Below, one piece after another: positions 41,108 to 49,869 of a DNA stretch of 54,647 bases; position 1 is the first letter of the stretch, and the number at the start of each line of letters is the position of its first letter. Both the position numbers and the translations under genes were made by a program. A model generated the notes under the pieces. That model made no database searches. It was not told the DNA's origin and saw nothing but the letters and a program-made list of their open reading frames with translations. The DNA is from Porphyromonadaceae bacterium UBA7572. Its GTDB lineage: Bacteria; Bacteroidota; Bacteroidia; Bacteroidales; Muribaculaceae. The DNA lies in NCBI GenBank assembly GCA_002476625.1, contig DLLC01000030.1, positions 12,860-67,506 of the forward strand, given 5' to 3'.

Positions 41108-42460
41108 CTATTCGTGCACAGGGCGAACCTGTATGCCGCCAGCCTTAGAAGAATAGTTGATTTGTGGGGCGTTGAGCTTGTTGTAGGTGCCGCGGGAGAA
41201 GCGCAGGCATGCGGCGTTGCTCACCATCTTCTCGCCCTTGGCGTTGGTGCGCACGTCGGCGTTGCCCGACATGTAGTAGCCCGACTGAACACTTCCGCGT
41301 GGCACACCCTTGTAGCCTTGCATGCCGGCTGCGCGCAGGAAGATGCTCTTGCCGTTAGGGCCGGTCACGGTGTAGCCGTATGCGCTCTCTGTCCAGGTGC
41401 ATTTTTCGATCAGCTCTTTAAACTCATCTTCAGTAGGGAGACGCCATCCGTTGCCCCATAGTGCCTTTGCAGGGTCGTATTTGGTGTTGGAGATCTGGTC
41501 GCCGATTTCCACATATCCGTTGGCGATGGGGTCGTACCATTTGTAGTTATAAACGTGGCTGTACTGCTTCGCTTTCAGTTCACCCCAGCAGATGTAGTCG
41601 CCCACGCTTGCGGAGTCGGTGGCGCCAATGTTGAATGGAGCCCATTTCACAGAAAGGCCGAGGTCCACCATTTCGGTGGGAGCAGTGTAGCTTGGGAGTG
41701 TCTCTTCAGGCACTGGTCCATACACGGGGCGGATAGAGAAGCCCACGTCGGGATAGTCGTAACCTTCGGCAGAATGGTTCGAAGCGTCGATGTTGGCGCG
41801 GTAGTTGCGGCATTCTTGAGAGATGTCGGTCTGCTCATATTCGGTAGATGTCCAGTAGAAGCAGCCCAGCTGGTCGTGGGTGTGCTCGGCGTTCACCATA
41901 TTGCCGGCGGCTGGCAGGAAGATGCTGTTGCCGTTGATTTTAGAGGTGACCAGCGCACCAGTCATGCCGTTCATGCCAGTCCATGTGAAATCACAGTTGT
42001 TGATGAGCTCACGCCATTCGTCGCGGGTAGGAATACGCCATTGATCGCCCCATTTCACGTGTGCCACGTCGTAGTTGGTGCCGGTGATGGTGGCGCCCAG
42101 TTTCAGGTATTCTTCCCATTGGTCGTGGTCTTCGCCCTCCCAGTCGTAGTACCACTGGTAGTTCTCGAGCGTGTAGGTCTGCTTGGGCTCAATTTCGCCG
42201 TAGGCGTAGAAGTTGCCCTCGTCCCAAGGATTCACGGCGCCCACATTGTAGGAGGCCCATTTCACCGACAGGCCCAGGTCCACCATCTTGGTGGAAGGAT
42301 CAACCTGTCCTTCGTTCACAAATGAGATTTTAGCGACTTCCGACACGTTTTTCATTTCCGAAGTGCCGTCCATGTATTCTATTTTCATCACCTTCTGCTG
42401 GGCGTTGAGTGTGCCGAGGCCGAGAGCGGCGATGAGTGCAAAGTGTAAAAATTTGTTCAT
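41108..42460 (-). CDS. Secreted protein with two FISUMP (Fib_succ_major) domains
   Basis: 450 residues. Signal peptide (1-20), a short linker with KIEYMDGTSEMKNVSEVAKI (common in Prevotella-like surface proteins), then two tandem copies of the Fibrobacter-major-paralogue domain: 59-246 (MVDLGLSVKWASYNVGA ... WRIPTRDEWRELI ... GFSIRPVYG) and 264-449 (MVDLGLSVKWAPFNIGA ... WRLPTEDEFKELI ... IQVRPV). The domain is a C-type-lectin-like fold found in bacterial surface proteins; ligands are unknown. There is no T9SS tail. Confidence 0.85.
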   Translation of the reverse strand: MNKFLHFALIAALGLGTLNAQQKVMKIEYMDGTSEMKNVSEVAKISFVNEGQVDPSTKMVDLGLSVKWASYNVGAVNPWDEGNFYAYGEIEPKQTYTLENYQWYYDWEGEDHDQWEEYLKLGATITGTNYDVAHVKWGDQWRIPTRDEWRELINNCDFTWTGMNGMTGALVTSKINGNSIFLPAAGNMVNAEHTHDQLGCFYWTSTEYEQTDISQECRNYRANIDASNHSAEGYDYPDVGFSIRPVYGPVPEETLPSYTAPTEMVDLGLSVKWAPFNIGATDSASVGDYICWGELKAKQYSHVYNYKWYDPIANGYVEIGDQISNTKYDPAKALWGNGWRLPTEDEFKELIEKCTWTESAYGYTVTGPNGKSIFLRAAGMQGYKGVPRGSVQSGYYMSGNADVRTNAKGEKMVSNAACLRFSRGTYNKLNAPQINYSSKAGGIQVRPVHE

Positions 42461-42466
42461 AGCGTG

Positions 42467-42934
42467 TTACAGTATAATTTTAAAACTTGTTTTGTTGATT
42501 TTAACGATGTAAACTCCGTTGGCAAGCTGCGAGCGGCTTACGCTGTAGCTTTCAGGAATGGTTGCGGCCAGCACGCAGCGCCCGTCGAGGGTGTAGATGG
42601 CCAGTGCGCTTCCAGCCTTGGCGCCACTCACTAAAAGAGCGTCGGCGCTCACGCGCAGCTGCACTGCGCCTTCGGCTGCTGCCACATCCTTCACCGATGA
42701 GCTTTTCACAAAGTCGATGAACTCAATGTCATCAAAATCTAACGTTACGGGATTCTGACCAGTGGCGGTGATTGTGGCACCTGTCTGGGTGTAGGTCACC
42801 TCCGGGTTGCTTGCGAGGAGAATCACCACGGGCGAGCCAGTGGTGGTCTTCACCCTGATGGCGTCAGGCTCCTCATTTGCAGCAAATCCGCAGATGCTCA
42901 CCAGCATGGTCAGCATGAAGAGAATTTTTTTCAT
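42467..42934 (-). CDS. Small secreted protein with T9SS type-A tail
   Basis: 155 residues from MKKILFMLTML; an upstream Met at 42940 adds two residues. Signal peptide, then VKTTTGSPVVILLASNPEVT with the IEFIDF block, a short beta domain seen at the front of many Bacteroidales surface proteins. The rest is a T9SS sorting tail (LAIYTLDGRCVLAATI, then LANGVYIVKINKTSFKIIL). Almost nothing lies between the two, so it is a minimal carrier of a sorting tail. It starts the unit leading into the FISUMP gene, 6 bp away. Confidence 0.8.
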   Translation of the reverse strand: MKKILFMLTMLVSICGFAANEEPDAIRVKTTTGSPVVILLASNPEVTYTQTGATITATGQNPVTLDFDDIEFIDFVKSSSVKDVAAAEGAVQLRVSADALLVSGAKAGSALAIYTLDGRCVLAATIPESYSVSRSQLANGVYIVKINKTSFKIIL

Positions 42935-42940
42935 AAGCAT

Positions 42941-43220
42941 AATGTGATGTTAATATTATAAGTTATTTAGATGATTTTTTACAGAACAGTGGGTGGTGTG
43001 TGGGCAGTGCAGAAAACGAGGGTTAGGGGTGGCAGCCGCGCCTATGCGTTGCGCCGCCTGGGGAAAATAGAATAGTTAAGCCTGCATTCATTGCCATTAT
43101 TTTTTTTAGTCACAAAATAACCCGTCACAAATTTACGTCAAAAACCCACATATCACAAGAAAAAAGCCAATAAAAATACGAAACTGCCATCATTTTTCTT
43201 TTCTTTTTATTTGGTGAAAG
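42941..43220. other. Intergenic region upstream of the small T9SS gene
   Basis: No gene is seen. A -7 match TAAATTTG (minus, 43128-43135) with a CTTG -33 box at 43156-43159 (20 bp spacing) is the best promoter for the 42934 gene and would give a ~190-nt leader. The rest is A+T-rich without clear structure. Confidence 0.5.
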
Positions 43221-43225
43221 CAAAA

Positions 43226-43259
43226 GTGAGGCTCAGCGAGAATTTTCGCTGAGCCTCAC
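43226..43259 (-). terminator. Terminator of the SusC/SusD operon
   Basis: GTGAGGCTCAGCGA (43226-43239) pairs perfectly with 43246-43259 around a 6-nt loop. The minus strand continues with TTTTG. It follows the lipoprotein gene stop by 36 bp and so ends the SusC-SusD-lipoprotein transcript. Confidence 0.88.
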
Positions 43260-43295
43260 CACGAAGCATTTATGGTTCAATAAATTGTGCTCTGA

Positions 43296-44156
43296 TTACA
43301 GGGCGGTGAATTGGGTCATCGCAGTCACGAAGGTCTTGCTGTCGAGCACACCGCGCATGAAGTCGAGATAGCCGCGGCCCACATACCAAGTCCAATAGTC
43401 GGTGAAACTTGCCTCTTTGCCCTTGGAGTTGGTGTACTTGATTTGTCCTTTGTTCTCACCGGTCTGGGCATCGATGCGGAAGATGCACACGTCGCGGCGC
43501 TGACCGCCTGCCGAGTTCATGCCGGTGCCGCCAGGTCCCAGCTTGTCGATTTTCACAGGAATGAAGTCGGTGGCCTCACCGAATGCGATGGGGGTGCCCA
43601 CTGGCTCGTATTCCTTTGTTTCGGTATTCTGGATACCGAGCTGGATTTTGTCGGTCATTGGCACGCCTTCCGACTCAAACAGGAAGTTGTAGAGGCGCAT
43701 GCTGCAAGAGTCGCCAGTGTCGGCCACGCCGGCAAACTTACGAGGCTCCTGATAAGGGACGATGGCTGGTGCTTTGGTGAGGTCGTAAACCACCACCATC
43801 TGCTTGGAGCCAGTGGCCACGTTGATGGTCTGGTTATACATCTCGTTGCCCTTGCTGTCGAGGAACTGGATTGACACATTGCCGGCCTTCACTGCATAGA
43901 ACAAGCCTACGCCCCCACTTGGCACATAATTGTAGGTGGCGAGGAATGAAGAGCCATTGTTTGAGTATTTCTGGCCGTTGATAACCACTGTGTAGACGTA
44001 GTTGGCTGTGATAGCGGTCTTAGGGCACATGTAGCCTACTTGGATTTGTGCCATATCGGTGGGCAGATCGTCAATTTTATATTTGATGTCTTCCTTACCA
44101 CAAGAAGCAGCCAACACGGCAAGCAGACAGATGCTGATATATTTTAAGAATTTCAT
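43296..44156 (-). CDS. Lipoprotein in the SusE position (DUF4397-like)
   Basis: 286 residues. Lipoprotein signal ending LAASCGKED. Two beta-sandwich-like halves follow; YNYVPSGGVGLFYAVKAGNV and YNFLFESEGVPMTDKIQLGI recall DUF4397-type surface lipoproteins. The end YLDFMRGVLDSKTFV is not typical of SusE. It is the third gene of the SusC-SusD operon, where a surface glycan- or ligand-binding lipoprotein is usual. No binding residues can be named. Confidence 0.75.
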   Translation of the reverse strand: MKFLKYISICLLAVLAASCGKEDIKYKIDDLPTDMAQIQVGYMCPKTAITANYVYTVVINGQKYSNNGSSFLATYNYVPSGGVGLFYAVKAGNVSIQFLDSKGNEMYNQTINVATGSKQMVVVYDLTKAPAIVPYQEPRKFAGVADTGDSCSMRLYNFLFESEGVPMTDKIQLGIQNTETKEYEPVGTPIAFGEATDFIPVKIDKLGPGGTGMNSAGGQRRDVCIFRIDAQTGENKGQIKYTNSKGKEASFTDYWTWYVGRGYLDFMRGVLDSKTFVTAMTQFTAL

Positions 44157-44189
44157 ATTGTTGAAATAATTTACAGGTTATGGTTAAAA

Positions 44190-46106
44190 TTATTTGGGCA
44201 TGTCGCCTGGGTAAGCGAACCAAGGCATCGAGCACTGGTAGTCGTCGGCAGTGCCTGAGATAGGCTTCAAAGCCTCCAGGTTGTTCTTGTTCCACATGTA
44301 CTCGGAGTTGTAGCGTGGACGCAGACGGTAGCATGGAGAGCCGTTGTTCTTCTCGTTGTAAGCCGAACGGCGGTTCTGGAAGTTGGCAGGCATAAGGTAG
44401 AAGCCTTTGTACACCTTGGTGGCGTCTTCGTCGCGCTTCTGGTTAATGAGCGTCTTGTCCCAGCCGTTGCCGAAGGCGGGCACGTCGCCAGTGTAGGCGA
44501 TGTCGTAGTGATACTTGCGGAGGTCAACCCACACCTCTGGTGCGCCCCAAGGATAGAGGGCCACGTATTTCTGCATCATGATGTGTGCGAGGCTGAATTC
44601 CGACATAGGCAGACCTGCCACGAATGGGCCGTTGAGGTATTCCTGTGCCATGGCGTTGAAAGTGGCTTTGTCCACCTTGTCGCCCTGGTGGTAAACCTTG
44701 CCGGAAACTGTCACGAGCGATTCGCCCTTGATGAATTGTGCAGAGAATTCCATATCGGCGGCGATGGCCTTTTTCCATGTATCGAAAGCGTCGGTCTTGC
44801 TACCATACTTGTATTGCACCTCAGCGAGGTCGAAGAGCAGCTCGGAGTAGGTGGTGAGCACGTAAGGCGCGTCGTTGCTGTAGAGCCAGCGCCCCTGTCC
44901 GTCTTTGGCGTCGGTAATTTTCTCGGTGCGGCCCCAGAAGTTTTCGGCTTGGCCGATAGGACCAGTTTGGCTGGTGAATCCAGAGCCTTTGAAGTAGTAT
45001 TTGCGCAGCAGTTTGGGATCTTTCACGCCAGTGGTGTCGTTGCCGTTGGCGGTGCCGAGCTTAAGCAGCGGGCGAGGGTCGAAGTGACCGGTCTCCTCCA
45101 GGGTGTCGCAGATGATTTGCTTGTCAGCGAGCATGTGGGGGAATTTTGGGTGAGTCTGCTCCACCTCTTCACCTTTGCTGTTTATCACCGTGATGGTGTG
45201 GGTGATTTTGTTGCCTTCCTCATTATATACGGGCATGGTGCCAGTCATGGTCTGAACGGCAAAGTCGTGCTGCCAATAGCTGTTCGACAGGTTGCCACGG
45301 TATGGGCCGAAGAAGTTGTTGTAGGTGCTCTGTGCAGCGTCGGCGCCACCGCCAGTGATTTCTACGAGGGCGTTGTCGTCGTTGCTTGCGAATGCTTTGC
45401 CGCAAGCGTCGATGAATTCATCGTAGTATTTTTGCTTGAAGTCGTTCTTGTTGGTGAGCGACGCAAGGTTGCGGGCAATCACAGCATAGGCGAATTTAAT
45501 CCACTTGGCCTTGTCGCCACCGTAGATGTAGTCGTTCTGTGTGATGCGGGTGCCGTAGTTGGTCTTGTCCTCTTTCTCCAGGCACTCAATAGCTTTTTTT
45601 GCCCATGTGCGCACCTGCTCGTAGATTTCGTCCTGGTAGTCGTATTCGTGTGAGAGCAGTCCCGACACGAATGCTTGCTTCATAGGGGCCTCGCTGTGCA
45701 GTTTTGCAAGGTAGTCCCAAGAATATGCCTTGATAGCGTAGCCGATGCCGGCGAGTGTCCAGTTCTCGGCTTGCTCGCTCTGGTTAATCATATTTTCCAG
45801 GTTCATACCTTGATTCCAGTACACCATGCGCCAGGCCTCGCCACCGGCATCGCTGGCAGCGGTATAGTAGTTGTTGGCGAAATTGGTGTACGACGAAGTG
45901 CCCATCATCTGTGTGAGAGGGCAGAGGGCGCGCAGGTCGTAGTAAATTCCGTAGTATGCCTGCTCGATACCAGCAAGGTAGAGGTATCCTTCCACATAGT
46001 CGGGAGCGTCGGTGTTCTTGTTCACGTCAAGATAGTCGTCGCAACTTGTGGTTGAGATTGCCATCATGATAGTGGCAATGATATATAAAAATTTATTCTT
46101 TTTCAT
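44190..46106 (-). CDS. SusD/RagB-like nutrient-binding lipoprotein
   Basis: 638 residues from MKKNKFLYIIATIMM; the Met at 46133 would add 9 residues before the signal. Lipobox STTSCDD, then YLDVNKNTDAPDYVEGYLYL, the SusD-like_2 N-terminus. The rest has the TPR-like helices of the family (AIKAYSWDYLAKLHSEAPMK, then the YAVIARNLASLTNKNDFKQK block). It forms the lid over the SusC channel and binds the nutrient outside the cell. It starts 38 bp after the susC stop. Confidence 0.93.
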   Translation of the reverse strand: MKKNKFLYIIATIMMAISTTSCDDYLDVNKNTDAPDYVEGYLYLAGIEQAYYGIYYDLRALCPLTQMMGTSSYTNFANNYYTAASDAGGEAWRMVYWNQGMNLENMINQSEQAENWTLAGIGYAIKAYSWDYLAKLHSEAPMKQAFVSGLLSHEYDYQDEIYEQVRTWAKKAIECLEKEDKTNYGTRITQNDYIYGGDKAKWIKFAYAVIARNLASLTNKNDFKQKYYDEFIDACGKAFASNDDNALVEITGGGADAAQSTYNNFFGPYRGNLSNSYWQHDFAVQTMTGTMPVYNEEGNKITHTITVINSKGEEVEQTHPKFPHMLADKQIICDTLEETGHFDPRPLLKLGTANGNDTTGVKDPKLLRKYYFKGSGFTSQTGPIGQAENFWGRTEKITDAKDGQGRWLYSNDAPYVLTTYSELLFDLAEVQYKYGSKTDAFDTWKKAIAADMEFSAQFIKGESLVTVSGKVYHQGDKVDKATFNAMAQEYLNGPFVAGLPMSEFSLAHIMMQKYVALYPWGAPEVWVDLRKYHYDIAYTGDVPAFGNGWDKTLINQKRDEDATKVYKGFYLMPANFQNRRSAYNEKNNGSPCYRLRPRYNSEYMWNKNNLEALKPISGTADDYQCSMPWFAYPGDMPK

Positions 46107-46144
46107 AATTTGGTGAGTTGTTTTAATTTTCACTTAGAGAATGA

Positions 46145-49100
46145 TTAGAACGTTACGCTCAAACCGATGGAATAAGTGCGTGGGCTTGGGAGCGACCAGC
46201 AGTCGTAGCCCTCACCGCCGGTACCGCCAGCAGCCGCACTCATGGTGTTGCCCGCCACGTCGATACCCGTGTAGTTGGTGATGGTGAACAGGTCGTTGCC
46301 CGACACGTAGATGGTGGCGTTGCTGATAGTGTTGTTGGTGATTTTTGCCAGCCATGCCGAAGGCACGATGTAGGCCAAGCGGATTTCCTGACAGCGGATA
46401 TAGTTGATTTTGTGTTGAATCCAGTCTTCATCCTGACCAGCGTAGCGCACCTTGTCGAAATCCACTACGATGGTGTTGATAGTTGGGTTGGTAGAGTTTT
46501 CGTTGCCGTCTTTCAGCACGCCTTTGAACACGTGTGAGCCACTTTCGCGGTTCTTCACAGAGAATTCGCTCATGCCGTTGCCCGTCATTTCGCGGATGGT
46601 GGCGTTCACCACATCGGCGTGGTAGCGGCCTTGGAACATGGCGCTGAAGCGGAAGTTCTTGTAGCTGAGGCTTGTGGTGAGGCCGAAGCGAAGCTTAGGC
46701 TCGCGGTTACCAAGCACACTCCATACGGAGCTTACCAGTGGCAGGCCAGTGGTGGGGCTGATGAGGATGTCGCCATTTTCGTTGCGGTCGTAAGCGCGTC
46801 CGGTAACGGTGGTGATAGGATGCCCCTTCATCACGCCATTGCGGATATTGCCAGAGTTCCAAGTGTAGGCGTTGTAGTATTCTTTGAGATTCTCAGGAAG
46901 TTCCACGATTTCAGAGCCAGTGTGCGAGAGGTTCACGCCCACGTTCCAGCGGAAGTCTTTGAATTTGAGCACATCCACGTCGATGTGTCCTTCCCAGCCC
47001 CAAGTGTTGAATGTGCCCACGTTCATGTTGTTGAGCACGAATCCGGTGGCATACGACATGCGGAAGCCGGTCACAATCTGGTCGGCGCAGTGGGTGCGGA
47101 ACATGGTGAAGTCGGCATTGATGCGGTCGTTCCAGAAGCGTCCTTCCAGACCAATTTCGTAAGAAGTGGTCATCTCAGGCTTGAGGTTCTTGTTTGGACC
47201 GGTGTAGCCATACTTGTAGCCTCCGCCCACAAGACCTGTTGGCTCAAGCTCTGGGTCGATTGAGAGTGCTGGCGCGTCCTTACCCACTTGGGCGATAGCG
47301 CCGCGCAGCTTCAGGTAGTTCATCCACGAGAGGTTCTTGAGCCCGCCAATTTCGGTGAGCACTACGGAAGCCTCCACTGCTGGATAGAAGAAGGAGTTGT
47401 TGTTCTTTGGAAGGGTAGATGACCAGTCGTTACGGAAGCGTCCGGTGAGGAACGCCATGTTGTTCCATCCAAATTCCACCTGGCCGGAGATGGCTTGCAG
47501 GCGGCGCTTGGTGGTGCGCTTCGAGCTTTTGATGGTGGACTCCGTGCAGTTGTTGATTGAGTAGAAGTCGATCACCTTGAAGTTGCTGCCCGATGACGAT
47601 AGCGACGACACGCCGTTTTCAAGTTGGTGATAGCCAAGTTGCGCGCCGAAGGTGAACTTGCCGTCAAAGAAGTCGTTGTTGTAGCCGGCGAGTACGTTGA
47701 TGGTGGGGTCGTTGGTGTTGTATTTGGATAGAGAGTAAACACCTGCGTTGGCGGCGTCGTTTACGTCCTGGTTGCTTGACTTGTAGTAGGGGTGGCTGCC
47801 ATATTCGTAAGCAGAAGTGGATACGTCCCAGCCAAATTGAGCGCGCAAGAATGTGTGCTCAAAAGGCACGATATTAGCAGAGAACGCACTGATGAAGCGG
47901 TCGGTCACGTCGTAGTTGAGGTTCTTGTAGAGACCGTAGAGTGGGTTGAGCATATCGTGGTCGGTGTAGTAGTTGGGGTAGCGCATGTGCGCCCCGTCGG
48001 CTGCCATGTATTGCGACATGTCGTCCACCTGTGGCCACTTGTAGGAATAACGGATAGGGCCGTTCAAGCCACGGAGTGCCTTGTGGTTCTTTTGGTTCAC
48101 GTATTGAATGCTGCCTTCAAATTTCAGCCATTTAGCCACCTCGGCTTTACCTGCGAGCGAAAGGTTGGTGCGCTTGAGGTCGGTGGTCTTGATTACACCG
48201 GTCTGGTCGAAGAACGAGGCGCTTGCGCGAACCGACATTTTGTCGTTGCCGGCTTCCACAGCCAAGTTGTGCTTGTGCAGGAAGCCTGTTTGGAGCACGC
48301 TTGCGGCGTTGTCATAGGTGGGAATTGAACCATCATACATGGCACCATTTTGTGAAGTGTTGTAGTAGTTGGTGGTGCCGTATGAGCCATTGGCATATTT
48401 TTGCTGGATTTTTGGCCAGCCGTAGGCCTTCGACCACGACAGCTGGTTGCTGTAGGTGACGCGGGCTTTGCCGTTGCGGCCCTTCTTCGTGGTGATGATG
48501 ATGGCGCCGTTTGATGCGTCGGAGCCATAGAGCGCGGCGGCGGCGGCACCTTTCAGCACGGTCATGCTTTCAATGTCTTCGGGGTTGAAGTCGTTGCCAC
48601 GAGAGGAGTAGTCGGTAGAGCGCACGTTCAATCCAGTAAGGTCCTCGCCACCGGCAAGGATATTTGATGCGTTGAATGAGCTGTTGTTCATAGGCACACC
48701 GTCCACTACGTAGAGGGGCTGGTTGTTGCCAGAGAGAGAAGTGGCACTGCGGAGCACCACAGAGGTGGATGCGCCTGGAGCACCGCCGGAAGAGGTGACG
48801 GTCATACCCGACACACGGCCTTGGAGCGCCGAGATGAAGTCGGTGCGGCCAGACTCGGTGATGTCAACAGCCTTCACATTCTGTGCTGAAGAACCCACAG
48901 CGCGAGCCACACGCTTCATGCCGAACTCGCCGGTGATTACCACCTCGTCGAGCTTCAAGCCGTCGTTGTTCATAGTCACTTCGGCTGCATTTGCTGCGGA
49001 CACTTCCATCGCCTTGTAGCCTACATAAGAAAACACCAAAGTTTGATTCTTTGATGCTTGGATAGAGTAGTTACCGTTCACATCGGTCACTGTGCCGCGT

Positions 49101-49291
49101 TTGGTTCCTTTTACTCTTACGGTCACGCCGATAAGCGGTTCACCATTGGTATCTTTTACGATACCAGTCACTTTGCCGTTGGTCTGCGCAGCTGCCGTGA
49201 AGCCCACACCGCTCCCCTGCGAAGAGCAGATAGAAGTGGGGGCACCACATGCCAATACTAACGCTGTCAACAATACACATTGCTTTTTCAT
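46145..49291 (-). CDS. SusC/RagA-family TonB-linked outer-membrane receptor
   Basis: 1048 residues from MKKQCVLLTALVLA; a Met at 49297 would add two residues. Signal peptide; CarboxypepD_reg-like domain (about 40-115, GIVKDTNGEPLIGVTVRVKG); plug (about 125-260) with SALQGRVSGMTVTSSGGAPG, NNQPLYVVDGVPMNN and DIESMTVLKGAAAAALYGSD, the SusC signature; then the 22-strand barrel ending YSIGLSVTF. It pairs with the SusD downstream to import a substrate energised by TonB. No glycan hydrolases are adjacent, so the ligand may be a peptide, a glycan or another nutrient. Confidence 0.95.
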   Translation of the reverse strand: MKKQCVLLTALVLACGAPTSICSSQGSGVGFTAAAQTNGKVTGIVKDTNGEPLIGVTVRVKGTKRGTVTDVNGNYSIQASKNQTLVFSYVGYKAMEVSAANAAEVTMNNDGLKLDEVVITGEFGMKRVARAVGSSAQNVKAVDITESGRTDFISALQGRVSGMTVTSSGGAPGASTSVVLRSATSLSGNNQPLYVVDGVPMNNSSFNASNILAGGEDLTGLNVRSTDYSSRGNDFNPEDIESMTVLKGAAAAALYGSDASNGAIIITTKKGRNGKARVTYSNQLSWSKAYGWPKIQQKYANGSYGTTNYYNTSQNGAMYDGSIPTYDNAASVLQTGFLHKHNLAVEAGNDKMSVRASASFFDQTGVIKTTDLKRTNLSLAGKAEVAKWLKFEGSIQYVNQKNHKALRGLNGPIRYSYKWPQVDDMSQYMAADGAHMRYPNYYTDHDMLNPLYGLYKNLNYDVTDRFISAFSANIVPFEHTFLRAQFGWDVSTSAYEYGSHPYYKSSNQDVNDAANAGVYSLSKYNTNDPTINVLAGYNNDFFDGKFTFGAQLGYHQLENGVSSLSSSGSNFKVIDFYSINNCTESTIKSSKRTTKRRLQAISGQVEFGWNNMAFLTGRFRNDWSSTLPKNNNSFFYPAVEASVVLTEIGGLKNLSWMNYLKLRGAIAQVGKDAPALSIDPELEPTGLVGGGYKYGYTGPNKNLKPEMTTSYEIGLEGRFWNDRINADFTMFRTHCADQIVTGFRMSYATGFVLNNMNVGTFNTWGWEGHIDVDVLKFKDFRWNVGVNLSHTGSEIVELPENLKEYYNAYTWNSGNIRNGVMKGHPITTVTGRAYDRNENGDILISPTTGLPLVSSVWSVLGNREPKLRFGLTTSLSYKNFRFSAMFQGRYHADVVNATIREMTGNGMSEFSVKNRESGSHVFKGVLKDGNENSTNPTINTIVVDFDKVRYAGQDEDWIQHKINYIRCQEIRLAYIVPSAWLAKITNNTISNATIYVSGNDLFTITNYTGIDVAGNTMSAAAGGTGGEGYDCWSLPSPRTYSIGLSVTF

Positions 49292-49297
49292 ATGCAC

Positions 49298-49544
49298 ATG
49301 AGATAAGTTGGAAAGTTAATAGTATGGGATTAATAAATTGTTAGTTCTCTCTTTGGCTGTATGTATTGAATTACAACACAAGCCATATTTTTTTTTGCAA
49401 ATTTTTAAAAAATTTTAAACATACGCAAGTTTTCTTTAGTTTTTTTGCTCATCTTGTGTTATTGTCCAAAAACAATCGCAGGGGAGGCGTTTTTCTGTTA
49501 AAAATTGGTTTTAGGCTTGAAAAAATGGCGTTTAATCTACTTTA
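49298..49544. other. Intergenic region upstream of susC
   Basis: A+T-rich. The minus strand reads TAACTTTC at 49311-49318, one base off the -7 consensus, about 20 bp before the susC start; this is the only promoter-like site found for the operon. No regulator gene (anti-sigma/ECF or hybrid system) is adjacent. Confidence 0.4.
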
Positions 49545-49576
49545 TTTGTGTAAAGTCCTGTGTTGCGGTAATTTTG
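49545..49576 (+). promoter_or_regulatory. Promoter of the candidate small RNA
   Basis: TTTG (49545-49548), 20 bp, TAATTTTG (49569-49576): both boxes match. Transcription is predicted from about 49581-49583. No ORF of plausible size follows before the terminator. Confidence 0.7.
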
Positions 49577-49582
49577 CAACCA

Positions 49583-49698
49583 GTTAAAGGTTTTTTCTGT
49601 TTCGCATAACGATTATATACGCAAGCATACAGAGCGAAACAGGTATTACAGTAAAAACGAGAGTATGAGAACGCACGCCTTTGTGCGGCGTTTTTTTT
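49583..49698 (+). ncRNA. Candidate small RNA between susC and the glycosyltransferase gene
   Basis: A transcription unit of about 116 nt bounded by a full promoter (49545-49576) and a terminator hairpin (49670-49692) with eight Ts. It contains a perfect 9-bp stem CTGTTTCGC (49597-49605) with GCGAAACAG (49634-49642) enclosing 28 nt, then an A/G-rich single-stranded stretch before the terminator. No ORF or ribosome-binding site is seen. It may be a trans-acting sRNA, a cis regulator of the divergent susC, or a known Bacteroidetes sRNA that I do not recognise. Confidence 0.55.
49670..49698 (+). terminator. Terminator of the candidate small RNA
   Basis: AACGC-A-CGC (49670-49678, one bulged A) pairs with GCG-GCGTT (49685-49692) around a 6-nt loop; the T-run reaches 49698. 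Confidence 0.75.
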
Positions 49699-49767
49699 AA
49701 AATCAGCATAAGAAAAGTTTGTAAGAGTGATTTTTTTCTTCTTGCGCAGTGATGCGCGGGAAGTTTT

Positions 49768-49799
49768 TTTGTGTTATGCGCGCTTTTTCCTTAACTTTG
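49768..49799 (+). promoter_or_regulatory. Promoter of the glycosyltransferase gene
   Basis: TTTG (49768-49771), 20 bp, TAACTTTG (49792-49799). The leader before the ATG at 49870 is about 65 nt. Confidence 0.8.
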
Positions 49800-49869
49800 T
49801 GGCTCTGCAGACATTGACTACACAATTATTTATTTTATTTGTAAAGGCAACAACTGAAAAAACATTTTT

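Noticed and set aside
44508..45653. 381-codon plus-strand frame opposite the SusD gene
   Set aside because: It is antisense to SusD with no recognisable motifs; it reflects reverse codon bias.
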